A DNA stretch of 42,271 nt from Bacteroidota bacterium (GCA_029560875.1 JAKQKB010000015.1:1-42271); one strand, 5' to 3'; counted from the first letter of the stretch, positions 35,684 to 42,271 are shown. Notes: a model not told the origin generated them from the sequence alone. A program made the numbers and translations.

Positions 35684-38182
35684 CTAAAACTTAACCAATA
35701 GTTTTACATTGACCCTGCGTGATGTAAGATAATTTGGCACAGCATAAGTATCGGATTTTCCCTCCTGATTCCCTACAGTTTGAACCCACATATAGGAAAC
35801 CGTGTTGCTGAAATTGAACAGGTTGAAAACCTCAGCGCTTATCCATAAACTTTTAATCCCCCGAATACCTTTTGACAAAAACGATGCTCGAATATTATCG
35901 TCGAGTAAAACTTTGGTAAAACCAATATCAACTCGCCTATAGGCTGGCATTCGGAAATTAACATCGTACCTGTCCGATTTGGCTACGCCAAAGGGCAGTC
36001 CGCTTCCATAGAAACCATATAAATGAACCTTAAAACTTGGATTTCCGGGCAAATAATCCTGAAAGAAAAGGTTAAACGCAAATCGTTGGTCGGTTGGACG
36101 AGGATAGTAGCCGGGATAATGCGTTATTCCATCCTTATCAACGTAACTATCGTTTTTTATGTCCTCCATTGTTTGCATCAACGAAAAACCAACCCACGAC
36201 TCGGCACCCTGAACCAACTCGCCATTTACCTTAATATCGAGCCCTGCAGAATAGCCATCGGCTAAATTTTGGCCTAAATATTTTACCCTAACATTATCTA
36301 ACTTATACGGGATAAGGTTTTTAAGAGACTTATAGTATAGCTCTGCCGATACCCTAAATGGGCTACCCCACGCCCTAAAGTAGTATTCTGCTCCAAGCAA
36401 ATACTGAATTGATTTTTGCGATTTAATACTATAATTCAACTGCCCATTAGGTAAACGTAACTCCTTGTAGAATGGTGGTTGATAGTAAATCCCCGACGAT
36501 ATATGAAACTCCAAATTCTTATTCTCCAAAGGAACAATTGAGATATTTCCCCTTGGGCTAATCAAAAACTCGTTGTTAAAATCCCAGTAAAATACACGGC
36601 AACCCAATGTTGTTTGAACTCTAAAATCGCCCATATTATTATTCAAATCCACCTGAGCAAAGCCCGAGGAGCGGAATGATTCGAACCGATTATTGGACCG
36701 AATGGCGTAAGCCAAACCAACATTCTCGCCATTGTATGGTAACGAATAACCCGAGGAATCTATCAACTCCCATTCCACCAGTTCATCATCGAAAAGTTCC
36801 TTTTGAGCCTGAATTCCCCACTTCAACTTCGATTTCCCAAACTGGTACTGCCCAATATGGCCAATAGAGTTCACATAAACATCCAAGTAGTTACGGGCGT
36901 GATTCAGGAAACCTCCAATTCCAACATTAATCAAACTATCGCCATAACTCGATGAACCCATGGAGTTATCCAACTCGTTCAGATAATACTGTCCCAATAA
37001 ATCGTAGGTTTCACGCTCGGAGTTAAGATAATTTGCCGAATAGAGTTTAAGTGAAGTTGATGATGTGGGTTTGTACTCAAACGTTAGTGCACCCATTGCA
37101 GTTTGAAACTTATCTACCTCTTGCCCCTCGTAGTATATCTTTAGCTGTAGCGTATTGCTAAACATTCCGAAACGAGTTTCGCGGACATCGGGAGCAAACA
37201 GGTAGCTATTACCCGAATAGTTACCCAGCAAACTAATTGAAAATTTAGGCGTAAGTTGATAGTTGAATAAACCCTGCCAATCTATATAGGTTGGAGTATA
37301 ATCGCCCTTAACATCAAGCGTGCTGAGCATATACTGCGATGTTTTGTATCGCACTCCAGTGATGAACGAGAACTTAGAATTCGCCATAACACCCTCTGTG
37401 GTAACACCAGCACCAAGCAAACTTGCCGATGCTACCGTTTGGTACGATGTTGGTTTGCGGTAATGAACATTCAGCACCGACGACATCTTATCGCCAAACT
37501 CTGCGTTAAATGCACCGGCCGAAAACTCAACGGATGAAACCATATCAGGGTTGATGAAACTTAACCCCTCCTGCTGACCCGAACGAATTAAGAATGGACG
37601 GAAAATTTCAATATCGTTCACATAAACCAAGTTCTCATCAAAATTTCCACCACGTACCGAGTACTGCGAACTCAGCTCGTTTGAGGAGGAAACTCCAGGA
37701 ATTGATTTTAGTAACGACTCAAAACTACCCGATATGTTGGGCATAAAAGTGATACCCTTTGCGTTCAACCTATCGATATTGCCCTGTCTGCGCTGAATTG
37801 CCGATACAAATACACCTTCAATGCTTTGCGTTTCGGGTTTTAAGCTAAAATATAGCTCGGTAAGTTCAGATTTATCCTTGGCATTCACTGTAAACCATTC
37901 GGTTTGATAGCCTAAGTATGATATTTTAATAATAACATTCTGTTTCTGGGCAATGCTTAACTTGAAGCGACCATTATCGTCGGTAGATGTTCCAACGCTG
38001 GTTCCCTCAATTGAAATATTTGCGCCAGCAATAGGTTGTTTCAATGTATCCGTAACAAAGCCGACCACCATTCGAGTTTGTGCAGAAACAACAGTAGAAG
38101 AAACAAAAAAAATAAAGAGTACGAGAACGTGTAGTAATCGTTTCGGTTGAAAAGAGGTAAGATTTATCGTTAACTTAAACAT
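35684..38182 (-). CDS. TonB-dependent outer-membrane receptor with carboxypeptidase-regulatory-like domain
   Basis: An 832-residue outer-membrane transporter. The ATG at 38182 is preferred over a TTG at 38194 because a two-box promoter places the transcript start at about 38197. The signal peptide ends near VVSAQ. A CarboxypepD_reg-like domain follows (GFVTDTLKQPIAGANISIEG…), then the plug with QYSVRGGNFDENLVYVNDI, then a long beta-barrel with many Tyr/Phe-ended strands and the C-terminal RVNVKLLVKF. No SusD homologue or ECF sigma/anti-sigma pair is adjacent, so it is not a standard polysaccharide-utilisation locus, and the substrate is unknown. No TonB-box-like sequence was located with confidence. 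Confidence 0.92.
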   Translation of the reverse strand: MFKLTINLTSFQPKRLLHVLVLFIFFVSSTVVSAQTRMVVGFVTDTLKQPIAGANISIEGTSVGTSTDDNGRFKLSIAQKQNVIIKISYLGYQTEWFTVNAKDKSELTELYFSLKPETQSIEGVFVSAIQRRQGNIDRLNAKGITFMPNISGSFESLLKSIPGVSSSNELSSQYSVRGGNFDENLVYVNDIEIFRPFLIRSGQQEGLSFINPDMVSSVEFSAGAFNAEFGDKMSSVLNVHYRKPTSYQTVASASLLGAGVTTEGVMANSKFSFITGVRYKTSQYMLSTLDVKGDYTPTYIDWQGLFNYQLTPKFSISLLGNYSGNSYLFAPDVRETRFGMFSNTLQLKIYYEGQEVDKFQTAMGALTFEYKPTSSTSLKLYSANYLNSERETYDLLGQYYLNELDNSMGSSSYGDSLINVGIGGFLNHARNYLDVYVNSIGHIGQYQFGKSKLKWGIQAQKELFDDELVEWELIDSSGYSLPYNGENVGLAYAIRSNNRFESFRSSGFAQVDLNNNMGDFRVQTTLGCRVFYWDFNNEFLISPRGNISIVPLENKNLEFHISSGIYYQPPFYKELRLPNGQLNYSIKSQKSIQYLLGAEYYFRAWGSPFRVSAELYYKSLKNLIPYKLDNVRVKYLGQNLADGYSAGLDIKVNGELVQGAESWVGFSLMQTMEDIKNDSYVDKDGITHYPGYYPRPTDQRFAFNLFFQDYLPGNPSFKVHLYGFYGSGLPFGVAKSDRYDVNFRMPAYRRVDIGFTKVLLDDNIRASFLSKGIRGIKSLWISAEVFNLFNFSNTVSYMWVQTVGNQEGKSDTYAVPNYLTSRRVNVKLLVKF

Positions 38183-38202
38183 CAAATTTCGCAAAAAGTC
38201 CT

Positions 38203-38235
38203 CAAATGTAGCAAGATGTATGCAATCAGCCCAAA
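38203..38235 (-). promoter_or_regulatory. Two-box Bacteroidota promoter of the TonB receptor gene
   Basis: On the minus strand a -33 box TTTG (38232-38235) is followed after 21 bases by the -7 box TACATTTG (38203-38210). Both boxes and the spacing match the Bacteroidota consensus TTTG-N19-21-TAnnTTTG. Transcription would start near 38197, leaving about 15 bases to the ATG at 38182. Confidence 0.6.
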
Positions 38236-38328
38236 TAAAAACCGATTAAGTGAAAAAAAATTGTGCTACATCAGAAAAATTGCTTTTAATTTGGGCAGAT
38301 ATATTGTAAATTGCTTGTAGAACAACAG

Positions 38329-38334
38329 AAGGAG
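38329..38334 (+). promoter_or_regulatory. Strong Shine-Dalgarno sequence, unusual for this genome
   Basis: AAGGAG, seven bases ahead of the ATG at 38342, inside AGAAGGAGAT. It is a near-ideal anti-SD match. The other genes of the window show no comparable site, as is usual in Bacteroidota. Confidence 0.7.
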
Positions 38335-38341
38335 ATATAAA

Positions 38342-38767
38342 ATGAAGCGAATACTAGTAATATCGAAGCATAATGCGTGCCGTTCGCAAATGGCTGAAGG
38401 TTGGCTTAGCTACTACGGAAAAGGTTCCGCCGAAGTGGTTAGCGCAGGCTTTAATCCGGATAAACTGGATATGAAAGCAGCCAGTTCAATGATGGATGCT
38501 GTTATAGATATTACACGGTACAAATCCAAAGGAATAAATGAATTCTCGGATAAGGAGTTTGACTTTGTGATTTGCTTAGATAATGAGTTGGAATCAATAC
38601 TCCCAGAATTTAAAGGCAACCCGTCAATAGTAAAACTTAACTATCCGAATCTTTACGAACAAACCTTTGAGGAAGAAGAGGGTAAAAAAGTGTACAATAA
38701 CCTCCGCGACGATTTGGAGAATATGGCCTTTGATTTTGTGCATGAGTTTGTTAAACCGTTGTATTAG
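38342..38767 (+). CDS. ArsC / low-molecular-weight phosphatase-like protein with Ser in place of the catalytic Cys
   Basis: A 141-residue protein of the arsenate reductase/LMW protein tyrosine phosphatase fold. The family P-loop is C-x5-R (for example C-T-x-N-x-C-R-S). Here it reads SKHNACRSQMAEG from residue 8, so the nucleophilic Cys is Ser8 (codon TCG) while Arg14, Ser15 and the following helix are intact. Of the two further redox Cys of pI258-type ArsC, one seems present (Cys78 in VICLD) and the other is Ser85. Standard arsenate reduction or Cys-based phosphatase chemistry is therefore unlikely. It may bind a phosphorylated ligand. A strong Shine-Dalgarno precedes it. It is not next to arsenic genes. 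Confidence 0.85.
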   Translation: MKRILVISKHNACRSQMAEGWLSYYGKGSAEVVSAGFNPDKLDMKAASSMMDAVIDITRYKSKGINEFSDKEFDFVICLDNELESILPEFKGNPSIVKLNYPNLYEQTFEEEEGKKVYNNLRDDLENMAFDFVHEFVKPLY

Positions 38768-38794
38768 TTGATGGTTGTTCGTTGTTCGTTGAAT
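38767..38794. repeat. 7-nt tandem repeat (GTTGTTC-like)
   Basis: Four units, GTTGATG, GTTGTTC, GTTGTTC and GTTGAAT, beginning at the last base of the phosphatase-like gene's stop codon. Confidence 0.7.
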
Positions 38795-38839
38795 GTAAGA
38801 CTAGTGACAAATTGAATATCAACATAACCTATTTTCTTA

Positions 38840-38874
38840 ATCTGAAATCTTGTATCTGATATCTAGCATCTAAA
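38840..38874. repeat. 7-nt tandem repeat (ATCTNNN)
   Basis: Five units in perfect register: ATCTGAA, ATCTTGT, ATCTGAT, ATCTAGC, ATCTAAA. The last ends two bases before the ATG of the second YjbQ gene, so the array forms its immediate 5' leader. Confidence 0.75.
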
Positions 38875-38876
38875 AA

Positions 38877-39284
38877 ATGACCACACAGATAGAATTCTCG
38901 CTTCCGCCCTACCCTGCTGGATTTCATTTAGTAACCGACGCCATTGTTAAGCGGTTACCACAACTTCCCGATGCTGGAATTGTGAACATATTTATAAAGC
39001 ACACATCGGCAGGTATTACAATTAATGAGAATGCCGATTATACTGTTAGAACCGATTTTCACAAATTTATATCGAAGTTAATTCCCTTCTCATCGTACTT
39101 TGAGCATACTTTAGAGGGCGATGATGATATGACTGCACACATAAAATCGTCGATAATTGGGCAATCCATAACTATTCCAATAACCAATGGAAGGTTAAAC
39201 CTTGGAACTTGGCAGGGAATATACCTATGTGAGTTCAGGGATAACGGAGGTAGCCGAAAGATTGTGGTGAGTATTGTTGAGTAA
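38877..39284 (+). CDS. YjbQ/UPF0047 family protein (second of two)
   Basis: A 135-residue member of the YjbQ family with the classical motifs IKHTSAGITINENAD (about 42-56), DDMTAHIKSSIIG (about 84-96), and TNGRLNLGTWQGIYLCEF (about 102-119). The metal-site His residues are expected in KHTS and TAHIK. It is nearer the classical thiamine-phosphate-synthase-like YjbQ than the copy at 28166, with which it shares little beyond the fold motifs. Its actual substrate is uncertain. It is preceded by repeat-filled DNA and followed by a 445-base gap before iorA, so it is probably a single-gene unit. Confidence 0.9.
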   Translation: MTTQIEFSLPPYPAGFHLVTDAIVKRLPQLPDAGIVNIFIKHTSAGITINENADYTVRTDFHKFISKLIPFSSYFEHTLEGDDDMTAHIKSSIIGQSITIPITNGRLNLGTWQGIYLCEFRDNGGSRKIVVSIVE

Positions 39285-39430
39285 GGTAGAAGTCAGAGGA
39301 AGTTAGAGGAAGATAAATGGAGTTAGAGGAATTCTCTACTAACCAAACTTCTAGAATTCCTTTTAACTTCGTCTAACTTCATTTCATTCCTAATATTTCT
39401 CATTATCCAATTTTTAATCAATCTAACTTC
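39284..39430. repeat. Repeat-rich inverted region after the second YjbQ gene
   Basis: Purine-rich elements of the GAAGTTAGAGGAAG type (39299-39312 and a related copy near 39320-39330) are followed by their imperfect complements (CTTCGTCTAACTTC at 39367-39380, TCTAACTTC near 39422). A perfect 8-bp pair GGAATTCT/AGAATTCC joins 39328-39335 to 39353-39360. The whole could fold as a long imperfect hairpin. Within the 39285-39729 gap, nothing else is seen before the iorA leader described separately. Confidence 0.55.
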
Positions 39431-39490
39431 GATTAGTAAAAAATTAAAACCGTTTTCTCAAAATCAGTTCAGTATTTTTAAAAATATTCA

Positions 39491-39498
39491 TATTTTTG
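39491..39498 (+). promoter_or_regulatory. Candidate -7 promoter element for iorA-iorB
   Basis: TATTTTTG, followed by C, fits TAnnTTTG. If used, it gives an unusually long leader of about 225 bases before the iorA ATG at 39730. No -33 TTG is seen. Confidence 0.4.
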
Positions 39499-39549
39499 CT
39501 AACAATAAATAGCCGATTTTGGACTTTCGAATTACAAATTGAAACTAGC

Positions 39550-39627
39550 ATGAATACATCATTCATCTTCTATTTGCACAGTGTTGCCCAAAATGTAGGT
39601 TTTCTCAAACGCTTTGGTGGACTGTAA
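39550..39627 (+). CDS. Possible 25-residue leader peptide upstream of iorA
   Basis: An ATG-to-TAA frame inside the putative iorA leader encodes MNTSFIFYLHSVAQNVGFLK followed by RFGGL. Five of 25 residues are aromatic (four Phe, one Tyr), three of them close together in FIFY. The TAA stop lies in the loop of a 6-bp hairpin (39619-39635). The enzyme downstream acts on aromatic 2-oxo acids, so an aromatic-amino-acid attenuation leader is imaginable. A short frame like this can also arise by chance, and no ribosome-binding site is visible. Confidence 0.3.
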   Translation: MNTSFIFYLHSVAQNVGFLKRFGGL

Positions 39628-39663
39628 TTCAGTCCCGATATCAATATCTATCTATTGAATCGG
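39619..39663 (+). other. Two adjacent stem-loops in the iorA leader
   Basis: Hairpin 1: GGACTG/CAGTCC (39619-39624 with 39630-39635), loop TAATT. Hairpin 2: CCGAT-A-TCAAT with ATTGA-ATCGG (39635-39645 with 39654-39663), a 10-bp stem with one bulge and an 8-nt loop. They share base 39635, so they cannot both form fully. No T run follows, so neither is an ordinary terminator. Confidence 0.5.
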
Positions 39664-39729
39664 TTAAATTCATCACTCAAACAAACCAAAGTTCTTTAAA
39701 CAAATCAGTAAATAATTAAAAATATCAAT

Positions 39730-41340
39730 ATGAGTAAATTACTTCTACTTGGCGATGAAGCCATAGCTCAAGGAGCAATTGATGCTGGATTATCTGGACT
39801 TTACGCGTATCCTGGAACTCCATCAACCGAAATTATGGAATTTGTTCAGGGCTCAAAGCAGGCTGCTGAGCTAAATATTCACCGTCAATGGTCGGCCAAC
39901 GAGAAAACCGCCATGGAGTCGGCAATCGGTATGTCGTACGCAGGCAAACGTGCAATGGTGTGCTTTAAGCACGTTGGATTGAACGTTGCTGCCGATGCCT
40001 TCATGAATGCCTCGGTTACTGGTGTTAACGGTGGATTAATTGTGGTGTCTGCCGATGACCCCTCAATGCACTCATCGCAAAACGAGCAAGACTCACGTTT
40101 CTATGCTAAGTTTGCTATGATTCCAATTCTGGAACCAGCAAACCAGCAGGAGGCTTACGATATGGCTTACTACGGATTTGAACTTTCGGAAAAGCTGAAT
40201 GTTCCTGTAATGCTCCGTATTACAACCCGTATGGCTCACTCACGTGCAGATGTACAACGCAAAGATGTAAAGAAGCAGAAAGATATTAAATTACCATCGG
40301 ACCCACGTCAGTTCGTACTTCTACCTGCAATTGCTCGTAAAAACTACAAAAATCTGTTGCTAAACCAACCTTCAATGGAGATGGAATCCGAGAAATCGGC
40401 TTTCAACTCATACATCCAAGGTACAAATACCGATATGGGTATTATTGCAACTGGTATTGCATATAACTACCTAATGGAGAACTATCCTGACAGAAAATGT
40501 CCATACCCAATTGTTAAGGTTAGTCAGTACCCACTTCCAAAGAAACAAATCACAGAACTATACAATACCTGCAAATCCATAATGGTTCTTGAGGAAGGAT
40601 ACCCAATTGTGGAGGAGATGATTAAGGGCTACTTAAACGTAGGTAAACCTATTCATGGTCGCCTCGATGGTACTTTACCCCGCGATGGCGAGTTAAATCC
40701 AAATATTGTTGCAAAAGCACTAGGATTTAACGTTACCGAAGGTCAACCAGTTCCTTCAATTGTTAAGCAACGTCCACCATCACTTTGCCAGGGTTGCGGA
40801 CACCGCGATGTTTACGAGGATTTGAACGAGGCTCTAAAAGAATACGGTACTGGTCGTGTATTTGCTGATATTGGCTGCTACACCTTGGGTGCTTTACCTC
40901 CATTCAATGCTATCAACTCTTGCGTTGATATGGGAGCATCAATCACAATGGCAAAAGGTGCTGCCGATGCTGGTCTTGTTCCTGCTGTTGCAGTTATTGG
41001 CGACTCAACCTTTACCCACAGCGGTATGACTGGTTTGCTTGATGCTGTTAACGAAAACTCACCTATCACTGTTATTATTTCTGATAACTCAACAACAGGA
41101 ATGACTGGTGGACAAACATCGTCGGCACATGGCAGAATTGTTGAGATTTGTAAAGGTTTGGGCGTTCACCCCGACCATATTAAAGTTATGACTCCTTTGA
41201 AGAAAAATCACGAGGAAAACGTTAGAATTATGAAGGAAGAATTGGCTTACCAAGGCGTTTCCGTTTTAATTCCACAGCGTGAATGTATTCAAACCTTTGC
41301 CCGCAGGAAAAAGGAAGAAAAAAAGGAATCGAACGATTAA
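39730..41340 (+). CDS. iorA: Indolepyruvate ferredoxin oxidoreductase alpha subunit, short form without ferredoxin domain
   Basis: Catalytic subunit of an enzyme that oxidatively decarboxylates aryl 2-oxo acids from Trp, Phe and Tyr to acyl-CoA, reducing ferredoxin. The N-terminal pyruvate-oxidoreductase-like domain starts GDEAIAQGAIDAGLSGLYAYPG. The TPP domain holds GDSTFTHSGMTGLLDAVN and DNSTTGMTGG (about 423-460). A Cys cluster, PSLCQGCGHRD near 350-360 and DIGCYT near 380, is conserved. At 536 residues it stops at a Lys/Glu tail (RRKKEEKKESND), where archaeal IorA of 600 or more residues continues into a 2[4Fe-4S] domain. Followed by iorB after 19 bases. Confidence 0.93.
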   Translation: MSKLLLLGDEAIAQGAIDAGLSGLYAYPGTPSTEIMEFVQGSKQAAELNIHRQWSANEKTAMESAIGMSYAGKRAMVCFKHVGLNVAADAFMNASVTGVNGGLIVVSADDPSMHSSQNEQDSRFYAKFAMIPILEPANQQEAYDMAYYGFELSEKLNVPVMLRITTRMAHSRADVQRKDVKKQKDIKLPSDPRQFVLLPAIARKNYKNLLLNQPSMEMESEKSAFNSYIQGTNTDMGIIATGIAYNYLMENYPDRKCPYPIVKVSQYPLPKKQITELYNTCKSIMVLEEGYPIVEEMIKGYLNVGKPIHGRLDGTLPRDGELNPNIVAKALGFNVTEGQPVPSIVKQRPPSLCQGCGHRDVYEDLNEALKEYGTGRVFADIGCYTLGALPPFNAINSCVDMGASITMAKGAADAGLVPAVAVIGDSTFTHSGMTGLLDAVNENSPITVIISDNSTTGMTGGQTSSAHGRIVEICKGLGVHPDHIKVMTPLKKNHEENVRIMKEELAYQGVSVLIPQRECIQTFARRKKEEKKESND

Positions 41341-41359
41341 TCTAAAAAACTGAACTACA

Positions 41360-41941
41360 ATGAAAAACGATATCATATTGGCAGGTGTTGGAGGACAAGG
41401 TATCCTTTCAATTGCTGCTGCAATAGGCTTAGCCGCAGTTAACAATAAACTTTACATTAAACAATCGGAAGTTCACGGAATGAGCCAGCGCGGTGGCGAT
41501 GTTCAATCGCACCTTCGCATTTCCGATGCACCTATTGCTTCGGACTTAATTCCGGCAGGAAAAGCAGATTTAATTATCTCGGTTGAGCCAATGGAGGCTT
41601 TAAGGTATCTACCATGGCTTTCGGCAGAAGGTTGGGTTGTAACCAACACTGTACCTTTCAACAATATCCCTGATTATCCACAAACCGAGGAGATTCTTGC
41701 AAACGTTAAAAAGGTAAAGAATCATATCGCAATTGATGCAGAGGCCATTGCAAAGCAAGCAGGTTCGGCCAGAGCAATGAACATTGTTATGCTAGGTGCA
41801 GCATCGTTATTCCTTGATATTCCATTCGAGAGAATTGAGGAGGGTATCCGCCAACTTTTTGGTAAAAAAGGCAACGATGTGGTTGAACTAAACCTAAAAG
41901 CGCTAAGAGCAGGACGCGAGTTCAGCGAAAAGAATAGATAG
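41360..41941 (+). CDS. iorB: Indolepyruvate oxidoreductase beta subunit
   Basis: The 193-residue gamma-type partner domain of the 2-oxoacid:acceptor oxidoreductase. It opens with GVGGQGILSIAAAIG (about 8-22), followed by KQSEVHGMSQRGGDVQSHLR (about 38-57), both hallmarks of IorB/PorG-like subunits. Length is normal. It binds the alpha subunit and contributes to CoA and substrate handling. It is co-transcribed with iorA and closed by a strong terminator 25 bases after its stop. The often-associated aryl-CoA ligase is not seen before the window ends. Confidence 0.94.
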   Translation: MKNDIILAGVGGQGILSIAAAIGLAAVNNKLYIKQSEVHGMSQRGGDVQSHLRISDAPIASDLIPAGKADLIISVEPMEALRYLPWLSAEGWVVTNTVPFNNIPDYPQTEEILANVKKVKNHIAIDAEAIAKQAGSARAMNIVMLGAASLFLDIPFERIEEGIRQLFGKKGNDVVELNLKALRAGREFSEKNR

Positions 41942-41964
41942 TCCCAATAAGTTTCAAAAAATGT

Positions 41965-42000
41965 GAAGCCCCGCTGGAATTCCAGCGGGGTTTCTTGTTT
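41965..42000 (+). terminator. Intrinsic terminator after iorB
   Basis: A long palindrome centred at 41979/41980: about 11 Watson-Crick pairs (GCCCCGCTGGA against TCCAGCGGGG) plus G-T and A-T extensions back to 41965, followed by TTTCTTGTTT. It lies about 25 bases past the iorB stop. Confidence 0.85.
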
Positions 42001-42271
42001 CCTCGTCGCTCTCCTCTATCCTTATCAGGGCAAACTCTTCCAGAAACCTCTCCCAATAGTTTGAATATTTGATAGTAATAGATAAATTTGAGAAAGATGT
42101 ATTGTATAGAAATATATTGTACAGATTATAAATCATTGTTAACCGACTAAAATCTTAAATCGGCATATTGTATATTTAACTTATTGATAATCTGTATTCA
42201 TTTTTTAACTTCAAAAACAAAGCCCTCTTTTTTTTACCCTGTCAACGGGAACAAGCTGTTGCTATAATCGA
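42001..42271. other. No supported gene to the right edge
   Basis: This stretch is AT-rich with stop codons in all frames at short intervals. A minus-strand frame of 60 codons (41954-42136) would run through the iorB terminator and has no family features. A few codons of a minus-strand gene ending near 42237 could exist at the very edge, but cannot be told from chance. Confidence 0.5.

Noticed and set aside
35684..38182. SusC of a polysaccharide-utilisation locus
   Set aside because: No SusD-like lipoprotein or glycoside hydrolase is adjacent, and the protein is shorter than typical SusC.
38325..38344. Vector contamination suggested by similarity of GAAGGAGATATA to the T7 gene 10 leader
   Set aside because: The match is only 12 bases, and the flanking DNA is ordinary chromosomal sequence of the same composition leading into a Bacteroidota-like gene.
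38767..38874. CRISPR-like or direct-repeat array
   Set aside because: The repeat units are 7 nt with no spacers, so they are short tandem repeats and not a CRISPR.
41954..42136. Minus-strand 60-codon frame after iorB
   Set aside because: It passes through the iorB terminator hairpin, has no recognisable features, and its composition looks non-coding.

Overview
The window looks like a chromosomal segment of an anaerobic or facultative member of the Bacteroidota, probably Bacteroidales-like. The evidence is low-GC coding DNA, signal peptides that end in Gln just after the cleavage site, a TonB receptor with a carboxypeptidase-regulatory-like N-domain, a six-S1-domain ribosomal protein S1, SiaC/DUF1987 and SiaB/DUF6272 proteins, a short IorA/IorB pair, and several upstream matches to the Bacteroidota -7 promoter element TAnnTTTG. 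Most genes lack a Shine-Dalgarno sequence, with one striking exception at 38329-38334. No rRNA, tRNA, CRISPR array, insertion sequence, prophage or attachment site was recognised.

Layout. 1-79: N-terminus of a lipoprotein on the minus strand. 260-2986 (+): mtgA and a TPR protein. 3114-4664 (+): secreted serine hydrolase ending at a terminator. 4710-8280 (-): MATE exporter and a DPP-IV-type peptidase. 8531-12979 (+): lipoprotein, small secreted protein and a large TerB-like/ABCG-type transporter, apparently one operon, closed by a bidirectional terminator. 13026-13966 (-): siaB-siaC partner-switch pair. 14120-17039 (-): DEAD-box helicase and THUMP RNA methyltransferase. 17101-20292 (-): S41 processing protease and guaA. 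20470-23639 (-): rpsA, a STAS protein and rnz. 23897-28582 (+): UDP-glucuronate decarboxylase, rfbC, rfbD, phosphohexomutase and a YjbQ protein. 28626-35054 (-): two lipoproteins, aminopeptidase P and a soluble hybrid histidine kinase. 35408-35608 (+): small putative ribbon-helix-helix protein. 35684-38182 (-): TonB receptor. 38342-41941 (+): an ArsC/LMW-PTP-like protein lacking its catalytic Cys, a second YjbQ protein, and iorA-iorB behind a long structured leader. 42000-42271: no supported gene.

How the genes work together. Much of the segment is housekeeping: peptidoglycan polymerisation, RNA metabolism and translation (helicase, methyltransferase, S1, RNase Z), GMP synthesis, and nucleotide-sugar supply for surface glycans. 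The more unusual content is the lipoprotein/secreted-protein/TerB-ABCG operon, a SiaBC pair with no SiaA or SiaD beside it, a lone STAS protein inside an rpsA-rnz operon, a phosphatase-like protein with Ser at the nucleophile position, a possible leader peptide ahead of iorA, and families of degenerate 7-8 nt repeats confined to intergenic gaps.
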